A DNA stretch of 64,000 nucleotides from Cyclobacteriaceae bacterium. Its GTDB lineage: Bacteria; Bacteroidota; Bacteroidia; Cytophagales; Cyclobacteriaceae. The position numbers were made by a program, and so were the translations under genes. The stretch spans positions 483,061 to 547,060 of the forward strand of contig JAFIEV010000089.1 of assembly GCA_020832305.1 (NCBI GenBank), written 5' to 3'. Positions within the stretch are counted from its first letter, which is position 1. Every line of letters starts with the position of its first letter. The notes beneath the pieces are model-generated. The model had not been told where the DNA came from, did no database searches, and saw only the letters and a program-made list of their open reading frames with translations. This document shows positions 1 through 10,245 of the stretch, one piece after another.

Positions 1-3000
1 GGCACATTGGAAGTATTTTGAATTGCGTTATTAATTTTGAAAGGAAAACTGTCAAAAACAGTTCCAGCCACCATTTGACCTGTGATATCAGGACCTGCTG
101 TAACGTTTACAATTTCTACTTCTGCTCCGGCAGTATTGGAATTTAAATCAATATCCAAATTGCTGCCTGAACAAATAACTGGCGCATTGTTGGTTAAAAC
201 GAACTGAGGTGCAGGGTTAACAGTTACGGTTACTTCAACTGGTAAACCTTGACAACCACCGGCAATAGGTTGAATACTGTAAACAACAGACCCTGGATTA
301 TTAGGATTGGTATTGGTGAGCAACTGGCTGATGCGATTTCCATTGCCTGCTGATGCGCCATTTACGTTTGTCGAAGCTACTACCGTCCAGTTATAGGTTG
401 TGCCAGGAACCGCATTCGGATTGCTTATCGGTATATCGGTAGTCTGGCCACTGCAAATGGTAGCATCAGCCGCCAGCGCATTGGGCACAGGCGTCACGGT
501 AACAATCACTTCTCGCGGTGTACTGGTGCATCCGGCCGGACTCACCCCCAAAATATTAAAAGTAGCAGTGCCACTAACATTTTCCTGAATCAGACTCAGA
601 CTTTGTGAAATTGGTCCGGCCACTGGTGTCACCTGGTTAGATGCTCCGGCAACGCCTTCAGCGCTCACCGACCATGTATATAAGGTCCCTGCAATATTGT
701 TAGGATTGCTTAGATTAAGTGTTGTATTCGAGCCACTGCAAATTGTTTGCTGTACAGGTACCACTGTGATTGTTGGTCTTGGGTTTACCGTAACTTGAAT
801 TGTTTGAGTGGTGCCTACACAACCATTGGCGGAAATGCTGAATTCATACTCAACAATCACGGGACTATTACCTGTATTTGTTATAAGCTCATTAATTTTA
901 GATCCTGGGGTAAATGTTGCACCCGGCACAAGGCTTCCAGAACCAGTTCCATAATTTACTGATAAAAGTGTTATGACAGAGCCGGCAAACGGAGAAGCAA
1001 TATCTATATTTACATTTTCCCCTGTACAGATAATGGGTGAATTATTGTTAAGTGTAAATGTTGGCTGTGGATTAACCGTAATGTTGGCCGTTTGGGTCAT
1101 CGGGTTTACACAGGTACCGGTTCTTACCTGAAATTCATATTGTAAAATAAGAGGTGCATTTGTAGAATTAATTATACTGTTACCCAAAACCACAGGAAAG
1201 GTATTATAAGTAGCACCCGGGCTAAGCTGACCGCTTATGCCTGTCGCGGCCGATACTGAAATCAGTTCAACAATCGCTCCTGTGGTTTCAGAGTTAAGAT
1301 TTATTTGTGTCTCATCACCCGAACAAATGGCCGTTGCGTTGTTTGTCAGAGTAAATACAGGAACTGGCGCCACAGTAATGCCGACATCTGTTGTTGGGCC
1401 GACACATCCATTAGCACTGCGTGGGCTGATTCTGTAAATAATGGTTTGAGCAGTATTGCCGATATTTGATAATGTCTGGGCTATGGTAGCGCCACTGCCT
1501 GACCCTGCACCTGTTATGCCTCCGGGATTTGAAAAAACCTCCCATGTATAGGTTGCGCCTACCCCATTCGGATTGGTAATGGCAACATTACTGGTTGCAC
1601 CACTGCATATCTCCTGGGCCGTTGCAGCTGCATCAGGAAGGGGATTTACTGTTACTTCCACAATAACCGGGGTGCCTGAACATGTTCCGGCAGACGGAGT
1701 AATGGTATAAATGGCAGTTCCCGCAGTTGCAGCTGTTGTACTTAAAGTCTGAACTATTGAGGTACCACTTCCATTTGCCGAACCAGCAACACCGCTTTGC
1801 GTGACCGTCCAGTTAAAAACTGTACCAGCAACGTTATTAGGATTACTAAGGTTGATCCCGGTTTCGGTACCTGAACAAATAATCTGTGCGGCTGGCTGGG
1901 CCAATACAGTTGGAGTTGGATTAACGGAAATAACTACATCTGCAGTTGGGCCATTGCATCCCGATGCACTCCTGGGGGTAATACGGTAAGTAATTTCCTG
2001 CACTGCGTTGGTCGGATTCACCAGTTGCTGGGCAATCGTTGAACCACTGCCTGATCCTGCACCTGTTATTCCTCCCGGATTTGAAAAAACCTCCCATGTA
2101 TAGGTTGCACCTACCCCATTCGGATTGGTAATGACAACATTGCTGGTTGCACCACTGCATATCTCCTGGGCCGTTGCAGCTGCATCAGGAAGAGGATTTA
2201 CTGCTACTTCCACATTAACCGGCGTGCCTGAACATGTTCCGGCAGACGGAGTAATGGTGTATAAAGCAGTTCCTGCAGCTGCAGCTGTCGTGCTTAAGGT
2301 CTGAACTATTGAGACACCACTTCCATTTGCCGCACCAGCAACACCACTTTGCGTGACCGTCCAGTTAAAAACTGTACCAGCAACGTTATTAGGATTACTA
2401 AGGTTGATCCCGGTTTCAGTACTTGAACAAATAATCTGAGCGGCTGGCTGAGCCAATACATTTGGCGTTGGATTAACTGTTACTGCCACGGTTACAGGTA
2501 CTCCAGAGCAACTATTGGCAGCTGGCGTAATACTATATTCAACAATTCCACCTGTTGTAGAACTAAGAGTCTGATTAATGCTGGCCCCCGAGCCGGCACT
2601 ATGTCCGTTAACACTTCCAGAAATCAAATTACTTGTCCATGTAAATGATGTGCCAGTAATGCCATTTGCCACGCTGATCTCTAAATTAGTGGTCTCCCCG
2701 CTACAAATCTCTGTATCCCCGCTAACAGTGGCTTCAGGTATTGGATTTACAGTAATTACTGCATCCTCTGCTGCGCCGATACAACCATCAGCTGTCGCTC
2801 GTATACGATATCTTACGACACCACCTGTGGTGGAACTGAGCGTCTGTTCAATACTGTTTCCTGTTCCATTGGCGAGGCCTGTCACGGCACCGTTAATCAC
2901 AGTAGCTGTCCAGTTAAAAACCACGGGAGACAGGCCATTTGGTTCGGAAAGAACAATACTGGTAGTTTCGTTACTACATAATTCGTCTACGGCAGGTATT

Positions 3001-4619
3001 GCTTCAACCAGTGGTAGTGGTTTTACAATTACATCATACTCCAGGGGTAATCCTGTACAAGAGCCGGCTGAAGGAGTAATGGTATAACGTACCTCAGCAC
3101 CGGCAGCATCTGTATTTAAAACCTGAGAAATTACATTGCCTGTAAATGGTCCCTCTGATGAGCCACTCACATTACCATTTAAAGTAGTTCTGGACCAATT
3201 AAAGCTAGTACCAACTATAGTGCTATTCAGTGTCAGTTCTAATATAGCGCCACTGCAGACCTCATCGTCTCCCGCAACCGAAGCAATGGGTGAATCACTT
3301 ACGGTTATGGTAGCAGAACCTGAAAGCCCTGTTCCAGCACAACCTTTACTATCCGAAACCGAGTTAAGCGTATAGGTAGTAGTTGTAGTGGGTGAAACAA
3401 CGATATCCGAACCACTTACATAATCATTAATTACACCAAGGTTTTCAATATCGAGTGTAAAAGGTCCTGTACCACCGGTAATATTTACCCGTATGGCAGT
3501 ATTATCTCCCTCACAAATCACCTCATTTCCAATGATATTCGAAGCGGTGGATGGTAAATTTACAGTTATTACTGCACTACCGGTGAGGGAGGTAGCATTA
3601 CAGTCATTGGCATCAGTCACACTTACGAGAGTGTATGTAGTATTTAACGCTGGAGAAACGGCTACGATATGTCCGTCTGAAATGCCGGTAAGATCAAAAT
3701 TTGTACTTCCATTGGTGTAGGTCACATTAAATGGGCCGGTTCCTGAAAGTCCAAAGGTTAAGTTGGCCGATTCACCGGAACAAACCTCTGCTGTCCCGGA
3801 AATACTTCCGGTGGGCAATGGATTTATGCTTAATGTTGCTATATCTGAAGTGATTATACATCCGCCTGCTCCACTCACCTGGCATCTGTATTGTGCCCCA
3901 TCAAGTCCATTTACATTGCTTATACTGAGCTCATTGGTGGTTTCGCCAGTATAGGGCGCGCCTGAGACCGGTATCCAGTCTGATCCGTCCCATCTTTGCC
4001 AGACATACATTAAAACTGAGCCGGTTGCCTGTATTATAAAGGAGACAGTACCATCACTACAGGCAGTTTCATCCTGAGGCTGGGTAGTAATAGACGGTTC
4101 ATCAAAACTCTGAAGATTTCTCAATGCGGTACCATCAGGTAATCCATTAACGACAGCTGTCCCTCCCTGCCTGATTATGGCGCCTGATGAGGCGGTATTA
4201 ATTGCCTGAACCTGTAAACCCGAAACATTCAATACATCCAGTTCAACCTCATCGGTAACATCAAATTCAATTGACAGGTTTTGTTCATTTGTGTAACTAA
4301 AAGAAAAATTCCCTACTTCTGATCCAGGTCCCGAATTACTGATGACCGGTGTAGCAGAGATATCAAATTCAAAACCAGCAGGTAGTTGAAAAATAAGGGT
4401 TAGTCCTGTGCCAGATTCAAAATCATCAGGACTGGTTTCAGTAATTGCAATATCTGGTATCAATTGAAAGTCACCATCCACGCAAAACTCTGATGCAGGT
4501 GTTATTGGGGAGACAGAAACCTGTCCAATGGATTGAAAAGAACAAATCATTAAACCAAGCATCATTATAATGCCTGGAAATCGCATGAGTCGTATTTTAT
4601 TAAGTAAATCTATGTTCAT
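1..4619 (-). CDS. Giant secreted PKD-like repeat surface protein (3' end missing)
   Basis: An open frame of about 1539 codons starts at the ATG at 4619 and runs off the left edge without a stop. The second Met (codon 12) is an alternative start. Codons 12-33 form a hydrophobic signal peptide ending near SIGQ. An Ig-like stretch lies at about residues 175-265 (Trp, then YRC). After it come many PKD-like modules of roughly 90-110 residues with the signature ICSG.T..I.L.NPN, FNWT and YTITP. Such proteins in Bacteroidota are usually exported by the type IX system and act as adhesins or surface scaffolds. The expected C-terminal sorting domain would lie outside the window, so that route is inference. 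Two neighbouring modules are almost identical at DNA level, showing a recent internal duplication. The six plus-strand ORFs in this stretch are shadows. Confidence 0.88.
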   Translation of the reverse strand, partial: MNIDLLNKIRLMRFPGIIMMLGLMICSFQSIGQVSVSPITPASEFCVDGDFQLIPDIAITETSPDDFESGTGLTLIFQLPAGFEFDISATPVISNSGPGSEVGNFSFSYTNEQNLSIEFDVTDEVELDVLNVSGLQVQAINTASSGAIIRQGGTAVVNGLPDGTALRNLQSFDEPSITTQPQDETACSDGTVSFIIQATGSVLMYVWQRWDGSDWIPVSGAPYTGETTNELSISNVNGLDGAQYRCQVSGAGGCIITSDIATLSINPLPTGSISGTAEVCSGESANLTFGLSGTGPFNVTYTNGSTNFDLTGISDGHIVAVSPALNTTYTLVSVTDANDCNATSLTGSAVITVNLPSTASNIIGNEVICEGDNTAIRVNITGGTGPFTLDIENLGVINDYVSGSDIVVSPTTTTTYTLNSVSDSKGCAGTGLSGSATITVSDSPIASVAGDDEVCSGAILELTLNSTIVGTSFNWSRTTLNGNVSGSSEGPFTGNVISQVLNTDAAGAEVRYTITPSAGSCTGLPLEYDVIVKPLPLVEAIPAVDELCSNETTSIVLSEPNGLSPVVFNWTATVINGAVTGLANGTGNSIEQTLSSTTGGVVRYRIRATADGCIGAAEDAVITVNPIPEATVSGDTEICSGETTNLEISVANGITGTSFTWTSNLISGSVNGHSAGSGASINQTLSSTTGGIVEYSITPAANSCSGVPVTVAVTVNPTPNVLAQPAAQIICSSTETGINLSNPNNVAGTVFNWTVTQSGVAGAANGSGVSIVQTLSTTAAAAGTALYTITPSAGTCSGTPVNVEVAVNPLPDAAATAQEICSGATSNVVITNPNGVGATYTWEVFSNPGGITGAGSGSGSTIAQQLVNPTNAVQEITYRITPRSASGCNGPTADVVISVNPTPTVLAQPAAQIICSGTETGINLSNPNNVAGTVFNWTVTQSGVAGSANGSGTSIVQTLSTTAATAGTAIYTITPSAGTCSGTPVIVEVTVNPLPDAAATAQEICSGATSNVAITNPNGVGATYTWEVFSNPGGITGAGSGSGATIAQTLSNIGNTAQTIIYRISPRSANGCVGPTTDVGITVAPVPVFTLTNNATAICSGDETQINLNSETTGAIVELISVSAATGISGQLSPGATYNTFPVVLGNSIINSTNAPLILQYEFQVRTGTCVNPMTQTANITVNPQPTFTLNNNSPIICTGENVNIDIASPFAGSVITLLSVNYGTGSGSLVPGATFTPGSKINELITNTGNSPVIVEYEFSISANGCVGTTQTIQVTVNPRPTITVVPVQQTICSGSNTTLNLSNPNNIAGTLYTWSVSAEGVAGASNQVTPVAGPISQSLSLIQENVSGTATFNILGVSPAGCTSTPREVIVTVTPVPNALAADATICSGQTTDIPISNPNAVPGTTYNWTVVASTNVNGASAGNGNRISQLLTNTNPNNPGSVVYSIQPIAGGCQGLPVEVTVTVNPAPQFVLTNNAPVICSGSNLDIDLNSNTAGAEVEIVNVTAGPDITGQMVAGTVFDSFPFKINNAIQNTSNV
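1480..2473 (-). repeat. Near-identical tandem duplication inside the PKD-like gene (552-bp period)
   Basis: About 440 bp at 1480-1921 recurs at 2032-2473 with only scattered substitutions. Landmarks that align at exactly 552 bp are 1501 with 2053 and 1801 with 2353. The period equals 184 codons, that is two PKD-like modules, so the reading frame is kept. The other modules of the gene are much more diverged. This points to a recent in-frame duplication by unequal recombination. Confidence 0.9.
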
Positions 4620-4735
4620 AGATTATCAGCTTCGTAGAAAGTAGTATAACATTTGACAAATTATATTAAAAGCCGGAAACATATCAAGCCGCAAAGACAA
4701 AAAACATCCTGATGTAATATTTATCATAACTTTGT

Positions 4736-5974
4736 CTATTCCACAGTCAGCTGTCCATTCCGGTTTACTTTTATTAAAGTCATTTTTAAATTTTCAGTAA
4801 TGGTTGCTCCAATATTAAATGCCATAGAACCTGCAATCACGTAACTGCCATCATTTAGCTGAACTACTGCACCTGCGAAATCATCTCCTTCACTTCCAAA
4901 TTGATTTTGCCATTCAAAAAAACCTGCAGGGTCAAATTTGATGAGGCCTATTTCCCTGCCCAGGTTAACTTCTGAAGTTGTTACAACGGCAATATAACCT
5001 CCATCTCGTGTTGGCAACACAGATTCCACTCGTGTATTTACTTGTGTGGAATAGGCCCTTGTATAGGGCACCTCCCATTCCAGGAGTCCGTTAACATTGG
5101 TTTTCACAAGATAGGGTTGCTCTCTGCCTCCAATTACTGCATATCCCCCGATCAGGAACCCCTGATCAGGAGTGCGCACAACAGAAGTAGCTGTTTCATT
5201 ATTGGAGGTACCATAAAATCGTGGTGAGATCGCACTTTCACCCAGTGGGTCAAATTCAAAAAAATAGTAATTTCTTGAGTTCTTGCTGGCTTCTACATCT
5301 GATTCGGTACTGGTTCCAAAACAAAAATACCGAGTTTCATTTCTTCTTATAGAGCCCGCACCTAAATTGACAAAACCATCCTGGCCAATACCAGATTTTT
5401 CTTTACCAGGTTTTGGGTTTAGATTATTGTCTAGCTCGGCAAGATAGATTTTGGCTGAATCAACATTATTTCCTGTTACGAAATACCCTCCGTCGGGCAG
5501 GGTTATAACGTGCATTCCCATTTCATCTCTGCCGGGTAATCCAAGCCGGTTACTGGTTTGCAAATTTCCGGAAGCATCGGTTTTTATTAAATAAATATCC
5601 CTTTTTCCACCGATCTCCTCTTCGTAATCTCCGCAAATGATGAAGCCGCCGTCATTGGTCAATTGTATATTTCTGCCTATATCATTACCAGCACCTCCAA
5701 AACTTTTTTGCCATATTTGATTACCTCCCGGGTCAGTGCGCACCAGGTATACATCCTTTCCCCCACTTCCAAAAGAAGTAGTTGTACCTACAATAACAAA
5801 GCCTCCATCTACTGTTTGTTTCACATCAAAACCTTCCTCAGAACCAGCGCCTCCAAAAGTTTTTATAAACACCTGCTCTTTAAAAGACATCAATGCATCG
5901 ATAGATTCGCAGGAAAAGAAAAAAAATCCTGACAAGGTGGCTAAGATTAAAAATATGTAGATATTGGATCGCAT
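4736..5974 (-). CDS. Beta-propeller-like repeat lipoprotein
   Basis: A 412-residue protein. The N-terminal hydrophobic stretch ends in FFFFSC (Cys22), a plausible Bacteroidota lipobox, so it is probably a lipoprotein. The mature part holds about six repeats built around FGG.G.., ..V..T.DGGF.I.G.., for example near residues 40-60, 90-115, 140-165 and 375-400. This pattern is seen in secreted Bacteroidota proteins predicted to fold as beta-propellers. No catalytic motif is visible. The gene starts 11 bp after the stop of the upstream barrel gene, so the two are almost certainly co-transcribed. The function is unknown; a surface binding role is inference. Confidence 0.85.
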   Translation of the reverse strand: MRSNIYIFLILATLSGFFFFSCESIDALMSFKEQVFIKTFGGAGSEEGFDVKQTVDGGFVIVGTTTSFGSGGKDVYLVRTDPGGNQIWQKSFGGAGNDIGRNIQLTNDGGFIICGDYEEEIGGKRDIYLIKTDASGNLQTSNRLGLPGRDEMGMHVITLPDGGYFVTGNNVDSAKIYLAELDNNLNPKPGKEKSGIGQDGFVNLGAGSIRRNETRYFCFGTSTESDVEASKNSRNYYFFEFDPLGESAISPRFYGTSNNETATSVVRTPDQGFLIGGYAVIGGREQPYLVKTNVNGLLEWEVPYTRAYSTQVNTRVESVLPTRDGGYIAVVTTSEVNLGREIGLIKFDPAGFFEWQNQFGSEGDDFAGAVVQLNDGSYVIAGSMAFNIGATITENLKMTLIKVNRNGQLTVE

Positions 5975-5985
5975 AGGTCTATCTT

Positions 5986-7068
5986 CTATTTCTTAATTTT
6001 CCTGGGCTGATATATGGGTTTAGTAAAGCCAACTGACAACACAAACCTGTCGAGTCTGAAATCATCATCTATATAGTGTTGTGGCATTTTTACCCTGCGA
6101 TCGTCGATAGTTTGAAAATCCATTCTGGTTTTAACATTTGTGAAGTTCCTGAGTGCACTCATATATCTGAATTCCAGGGTAATATAATTGATACCTATTT
6201 TATATTGCAGACCGGCGGCAGCAGATAACTGCAGGTTGAAATTATTTCTAAGATTGATAAGATTGATATCTGCACCATCAAGTGGCCTGACATTTAACAG
6301 GCTGTCTACAAGTGATCCTTCATATCTTCTTCCGGCAGCTAAAAGCATAAAAGAAGGAGCAGCACCAATTGCCAGGTAAGGTTTGAGGGTTTTATCTGCA
6401 AACGTATATTTTAGCATTATAGGCATATCAAAAAAGTTGTAAACCTGGTCAAACTGTGTGAAAAAGCCATAATCAGGTAAGTTTTCGAGTTGATAGTGGG
6501 CATCAAATATGCGAAAGCCTGCACGTGAAAAGGATCCTTCTACCTGAAGGCTGAAATTTTTATACAGAGCAAGTTCGATACCCAACCCTAGGTCAATCCC
6601 TGTAAAAGATTTCACCGATTTAGAGTTGTTATTATCCTGAGTGATGCTGTATTCCAATAATGTATTGTAGTGCACGCGGTTTAGACCGACTTTTCCAAGG
6701 TGCAGTATTATTTTTGGTCTTGTTGTAAATTTTTGATGGTGAAGAAACAGTTCCAATGGATCATATTCACGGTTGACCTCATACTCTGGGGAAAGCCTCA
6801 ACAGGTTGAGATAATTATTGTCTGCTTCCTGTTCATAATCGAGGTACAAAAAAACCAGTGTCAAAATTCTGTAGGCTTCTATTTTTTGTTCTTTGGAAAA
6901 GCCTGATTCGAGACAGGGTGATAGTATTTTTGGTATATCATACAACCTGCCCTGGTTCAAGCGAGTTCTGGCTTGTTCCAGTCTTTGACTGCACTGTTCT
7001 TGTCCGTAGGACATGGTGCCGACAAAAATGAAAGCGAATAAAAAAAAGAAAGACAATCTACTCATCAT
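5986..7068 (-). CDS. Outer-membrane beta-barrel protein with N-terminal helical region
   Basis: The frame extends to a TTG at 7074, but the ATG at 7068 (or 7065) fits better, as it directly precedes a signal peptide ending near SYGQ. Residues of about 25-110 look helical and TPR-like, with Cys residues flanking the early helices. The rest, from about residue 120, has alternating aromatic strands (for example LGLGIELALYKNFSLQVEGSF) and ends in a strand with FVLSVGFTKP, typical of PorT/OmpW-size barrels of the OMP_b-brl type. It lies 54 bp downstream of the STAND NTPase and 11 bp upstream of the propeller lipoprotein. The N-terminal domain plus barrel may link the barrel to a periplasmic partner; this is inference. 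Confidence 0.85.
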   Translation of the reverse strand: MMSRLSFFFLFAFIFVGTMSYGQEQCSQRLEQARTRLNQGRLYDIPKILSPCLESGFSKEQKIEAYRILTLVFLYLDYEQEADNNYLNLLRLSPEYEVNREYDPLELFLHHQKFTTRPKIILHLGKVGLNRVHYNTLLEYSITQDNNNSKSVKSFTGIDLGLGIELALYKNFSLQVEGSFSRAGFRIFDAHYQLENLPDYGFFTQFDQVYNFFDMPIMLKYTFADKTLKPYLAIGAAPSFMLLAAGRRYEGSLVDSLLNVRPLDGADINLINLRNNFNLQLSAAAGLQYKIGINYITLEFRYMSALRNFTNVKTRMDFQTIDDRRVKMPQHYIDDDFRLDRFVLSVGFTKPIYQPRKIKK

Positions 7069-7122
7069 ATGCAAATTATCTTTTACAGCTTAGATACCAT
7101 AATAAAAAAGCACAACACATAA

Positions 7123-10100
7123 TTATCTCCTACCTATATTATCACAAGTTTCTTCATAAGGAATATCAGATCCGACAAAACGTACCCATTCCCGTTGGTT
7201 CATATTTTTGACTAACCTTCCACAGATTTCATTAGCCAGCAATTCAGGACGTGTAGGCCACAATTTTACCGAACCATCACGGGCGCCAGCCAGTACATAA
7301 TTACCAGATGGATCGAAGTCGATGCTCCATACATAATCATTGTGATCATCGAATGAAAGGGGGAGGTTATCGAGTTCTTTCATGAACCATAATTTCACAC
7401 TGCCATCATAAGAGGCAGTAGCCATGAGAGATCCGTCCTTGCTAAATTGAATTTTACTTATCCTGGAGCCCTGCCCACTAATGGACCGCACAATTCTAAA
7501 ATCTTTGGTTCCTTCGGCAAAATCACATAAGGCTACGAGACCCTCTTCATTGCCAATGGCCAGTTGCCGGTTATCCGGGTGAAAAGCAATGGAATGTATT
7601 GGCGATTTTGAAACCTCGGTTTCTAAAAGTTTTTGTTCAAGGTTTTTCATATTCCAAACGTACAACATTCCATTTTCATCGGCGGTAAGCAATACATCTC
7701 CGGAATGGTTTAATGCCATTGCTGTCATACGGGAATCAAATTTTTTAAGTATTTTGGTCTCATCCAGGGTATTGATTTTGAGCGTATTATCTCTAATGCC
7801 TAGTGAGAGAAAACCTTTATTGCCAGGTAATTGCAGCAGATGTGACACCGGGCCGGTATGGCCTTGCAGCTTTGAAAACTTTTTATTTTCAAGATCAACA
7901 GCCAAAATATAAGGCGCAGTACCCCCTACATAAAGCCATTTTCCATCGTCGCTCAATTCCATTACATAATTTATGTATTCAGCGTCTTTATCTTTAAAAA
8001 TGGTTTGGGGTTTCATAGAGCGGGTATCCCATCGCAAAATGCGGCCATCGCTGCCGGTTGAGAAATAGGAAGCTCCATCTGACGCGTATTTTACTGCTCT
8101 AACGATATCTTTATGGCCAATTTCACGATAGATATTACCACCTTCCAGGTCGCGAAGGGCATAGTAAAGACCATCGTATATATAATTGTCATAGACATTC
8201 CCTCCATAGCGCTTATGAAATTGAAATGCTTTCATTGCCAGGTTTCCTTTAAGTTCCTGGTCATTGTTGATATTTAGCGATTTAACAGCCATGGACTGTG
8301 AAATGGAGAGCATCCGCAGTCTTTCTGCCCTGTCACGTTCATTGCTTGCAATTTTCTCTGCGTTTTCTGCAATTTTTCGTTGATTATCTGCTATTTCTCG
8401 CTGTTCTTCGGCGACTCTGGCCTGTAGTTTTGCCCTGTTTTCACTGTTCATAGCCAAATCTTTTTGCAGAAGAGCTTCCAGGTAATTTTCATATGCGATT
8501 TTTTCCTGTTTTTCTGCTTCAAGTCGGCTTAATTCAGCAAGTTCTGCTTGTCTTTCTGCCCTTTCCCTTTCTTCTTCTGCTCTTGAACGTTGTTGCTCAG
8601 CTTGCTGCCGATTCATTTCGGCAAGTTGTGCCTTTTCATCGGCTTCACCTTTTTTGATCCATCCATATAAAAAGAACAAAAGTGCCACGATGGCAAAAGC
8701 GCCTAAAACGATTGAAGTGGCTTTTGTACGTTCATATCGTTTTTTAGATTCAATTTCTTTTCTCCGCTGTTCCAGTTCGAATTCCCGCAAACTGGTATTA
8801 AGGAAGTTCATGGTTCTCTCATAGAACCTGTCATATCTAAGTGCCCAGGCAAGAGTTGGCTTGTAGCTATCTCTCCAATTTCTGGCAATTTGTAAATCTG
8901 GTGGGCGCCAAAGGCTTGATTTTCCTTCCTGATGTCTGGCAGCCGCCTCAGAGAGCCTCGTATATATTTTTGCCGATTCACTTTCTTCTCTTACCCAATC
9001 CTTTAATCGATCCCAAATCCGCATTAAGCTTTCATGAGATATTTCGATTACCGATTCATCATTTAGAGGAACTTCATGAGGGGGCATCAATAAAGATCTG
9101 CCGGGTTGCCTGAAAGTTTCTACAACTTTAATAACTTCTTCTGCAGGAGCGGAAGCGATGGCTGCTATTTGAGAAATGCGGGCAGAAACGCGAATTCCGT
9201 AACTATCTGAGCCACTTTCTGTAAGCGCCTTGAATAACTTCTCGCAGATATCTCTTTGCTCCTTATTAAGCTCTTCATAAGCCTCATCTGCATGTTTTGA
9301 CAGCGCTTCCTGAACTTTCCCAATGGCAATATAATGCCTCAGGTCAATAGGCTCATTACCTTCATGATTACTAACCCAGTAATCCCAGGTTCGCATAAGT
9401 GCATGCTGAAGTACCGGTAGCTGATCAGGGTTGGTGCCTACATCATTCAGCAATTGCTGAACCAATCGTCTCGAAATAGTGCCTCCTCCTACTGCAACAG
9501 GACCTTCAATGGCCAGGCGCAGCTGATCACGGGTCATCTGTGGTATAAGGTAGTGGCTTTTATTGATCAGATGGGTTAGTTCCGGAAATTGAGAGCAGTC
9601 TCCTATAAAATCTGCCCGCATGGTTAAGGCTATATAAACCGGAAGCTCGCGCTGAGAAATTGCTGTAATCAGCAGGTTAACGTAATTAATAGCCTCATCT
9701 TTGGCTTCCTGACTTTTTTCTGAATTTATAAATCGAAATAATTCCTCAAATTGATCAACCATTATAAAGAAATTTGACTTTTTCTTTTTGCGGTTGATTT
9801 GCCGCAGTGCGTCGATTATTCCCATGGAACTTCTCCTCAGTGCGGCAAGGGTAATTTTTTTAACAGCTTCTTTTTCCACCTCCAGCAATGCCGAAGATGA
9901 TTCATCATGGCTTAGTAAGGTTTGGCAAAGATTATCAATGGGTGATATACCAGGCCTTGTTACCAATACAGTCCAATCACTTCCTGCCGATGTGATCATT
10001 CCTCCGTATAATACCGGTATGACACCACAATACATAATAGAAGATTTACCACTACCCGATGCCCCAAGTACTGCGGTAAATCTGTGATGATGCAGATTAT

Positions 10101-10245
10101 TTAGAATTTCATCACTCTGGCCTTCTCTGCCAAAGAATAAATGACTTTCCTCAAAACCGAAAGGACGTAATCCTGGGAATGGATTTATAACTCGCTTTTG
10201 CCGAAGCGTAGTAAAGGATGATGTATGGGTTTCATTTTGGCTCAT
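7123..10245 (-). CDS. nSTAND1-type NTPase with central transmembrane segment, coiled coil and WD40 repeats
   Basis: A 1040-residue protein. The motif NPFPGLRPF..E..HLFFGRE (21-41) is the hallmark entry of nSTAND1 NTPases. Walker A is GASGSGKSS (61-69), Walker B VDQFEE (163-168), and MRADF (209-213) follows as the sensor strand. The LPVLQHALMRTW stretch (276-287) marks the region leading into the winged-helix part. A single hydrophobic helix lies at about 509-529, then a long charged coiled coil (about 535-650), then WD40-like repeats (about 705-1015; DG.V.LW motifs). STAND proteins use the NTPase as a switch and repeats as sensor. The positive residues before the helix suggest the NTPase is cytoplasmic, which would place the WD40 domain in the periplasm. 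Its ATG overlaps the stop of the TIR-like gene (ATGA), with an AGAGG ribosome site just upstream. Confidence 0.92.
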   Translation of the reverse strand: MSQNETHTSSFTTLRQKRVINPFPGLRPFGFEESHLFFGREGQSDEILNNLHHHRFTAVLGASGSGKSSIMYCGVIPVLYGGMITSAGSDWTVLVTRPGISPIDNLCQTLLSHDESSSALLEVEKEAVKKITLAALRRSSMGIIDALRQINRKKKKSNFFIMVDQFEELFRFINSEKSQEAKDEAINYVNLLITAISQRELPVYIALTMRADFIGDCSQFPELTHLINKSHYLIPQMTRDQLRLAIEGPVAVGGGTISRRLVQQLLNDVGTNPDQLPVLQHALMRTWDYWVSNHEGNEPIDLRHYIAIGKVQEALSKHADEAYEELNKEQRDICEKLFKALTESGSDSYGIRVSARISQIAAIASAPAEEVIKVVETFRQPGRSLLMPPHEVPLNDESVIEISHESLMRIWDRLKDWVREESESAKIYTRLSEAAARHQEGKSSLWRPPDLQIARNWRDSYKPTLAWALRYDRFYERTMNFLNTSLREFELEQRRKEIESKKRYERTKATSIVLGAFAIVALLFFLYGWIKKGEADEKAQLAEMNRQQAEQQRSRAEEERERAERQAELAELSRLEAEKQEKIAYENYLEALLQKDLAMNSENRAKLQARVAEEQREIADNQRKIAENAEKIASNERDRAERLRMLSISQSMAVKSLNINNDQELKGNLAMKAFQFHKRYGGNVYDNYIYDGLYYALRDLEGGNIYREIGHKDIVRAVKYASDGASYFSTGSDGRILRWDTRSMKPQTIFKDKDAEYINYVMELSDDGKWLYVGGTAPYILAVDLENKKFSKLQGHTGPVSHLLQLPGNKGFLSLGIRDNTLKINTLDETKILKKFDSRMTAMALNHSGDVLLTADENGMLYVWNMKNLEQKLLETEVSKSPIHSIAFHPDNRQLAIGNEEGLVALCDFAEGTKDFRIVRSISGQGSRISKIQFSKDGSLMATASYDGSVKLWFMKELDNLPLSFDDHNDYVWSIDFDPSGNYVLAGARDGSVKLWPTRPELLANEICGRLVKNMNQREWVRFVGSDIPYEETCDNIGRR

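Noticed and set aside
2578..3087. 169-codon plus-strand ORF in the left region, with similar ORFs at 400-588, 1237-1437, 1801-1989, 3136-3375 and 3493-3954
   Set aside because: They lie antisense to the continuous minus-strand PKD-like frame and have repetitive composition only because of the repeats there.
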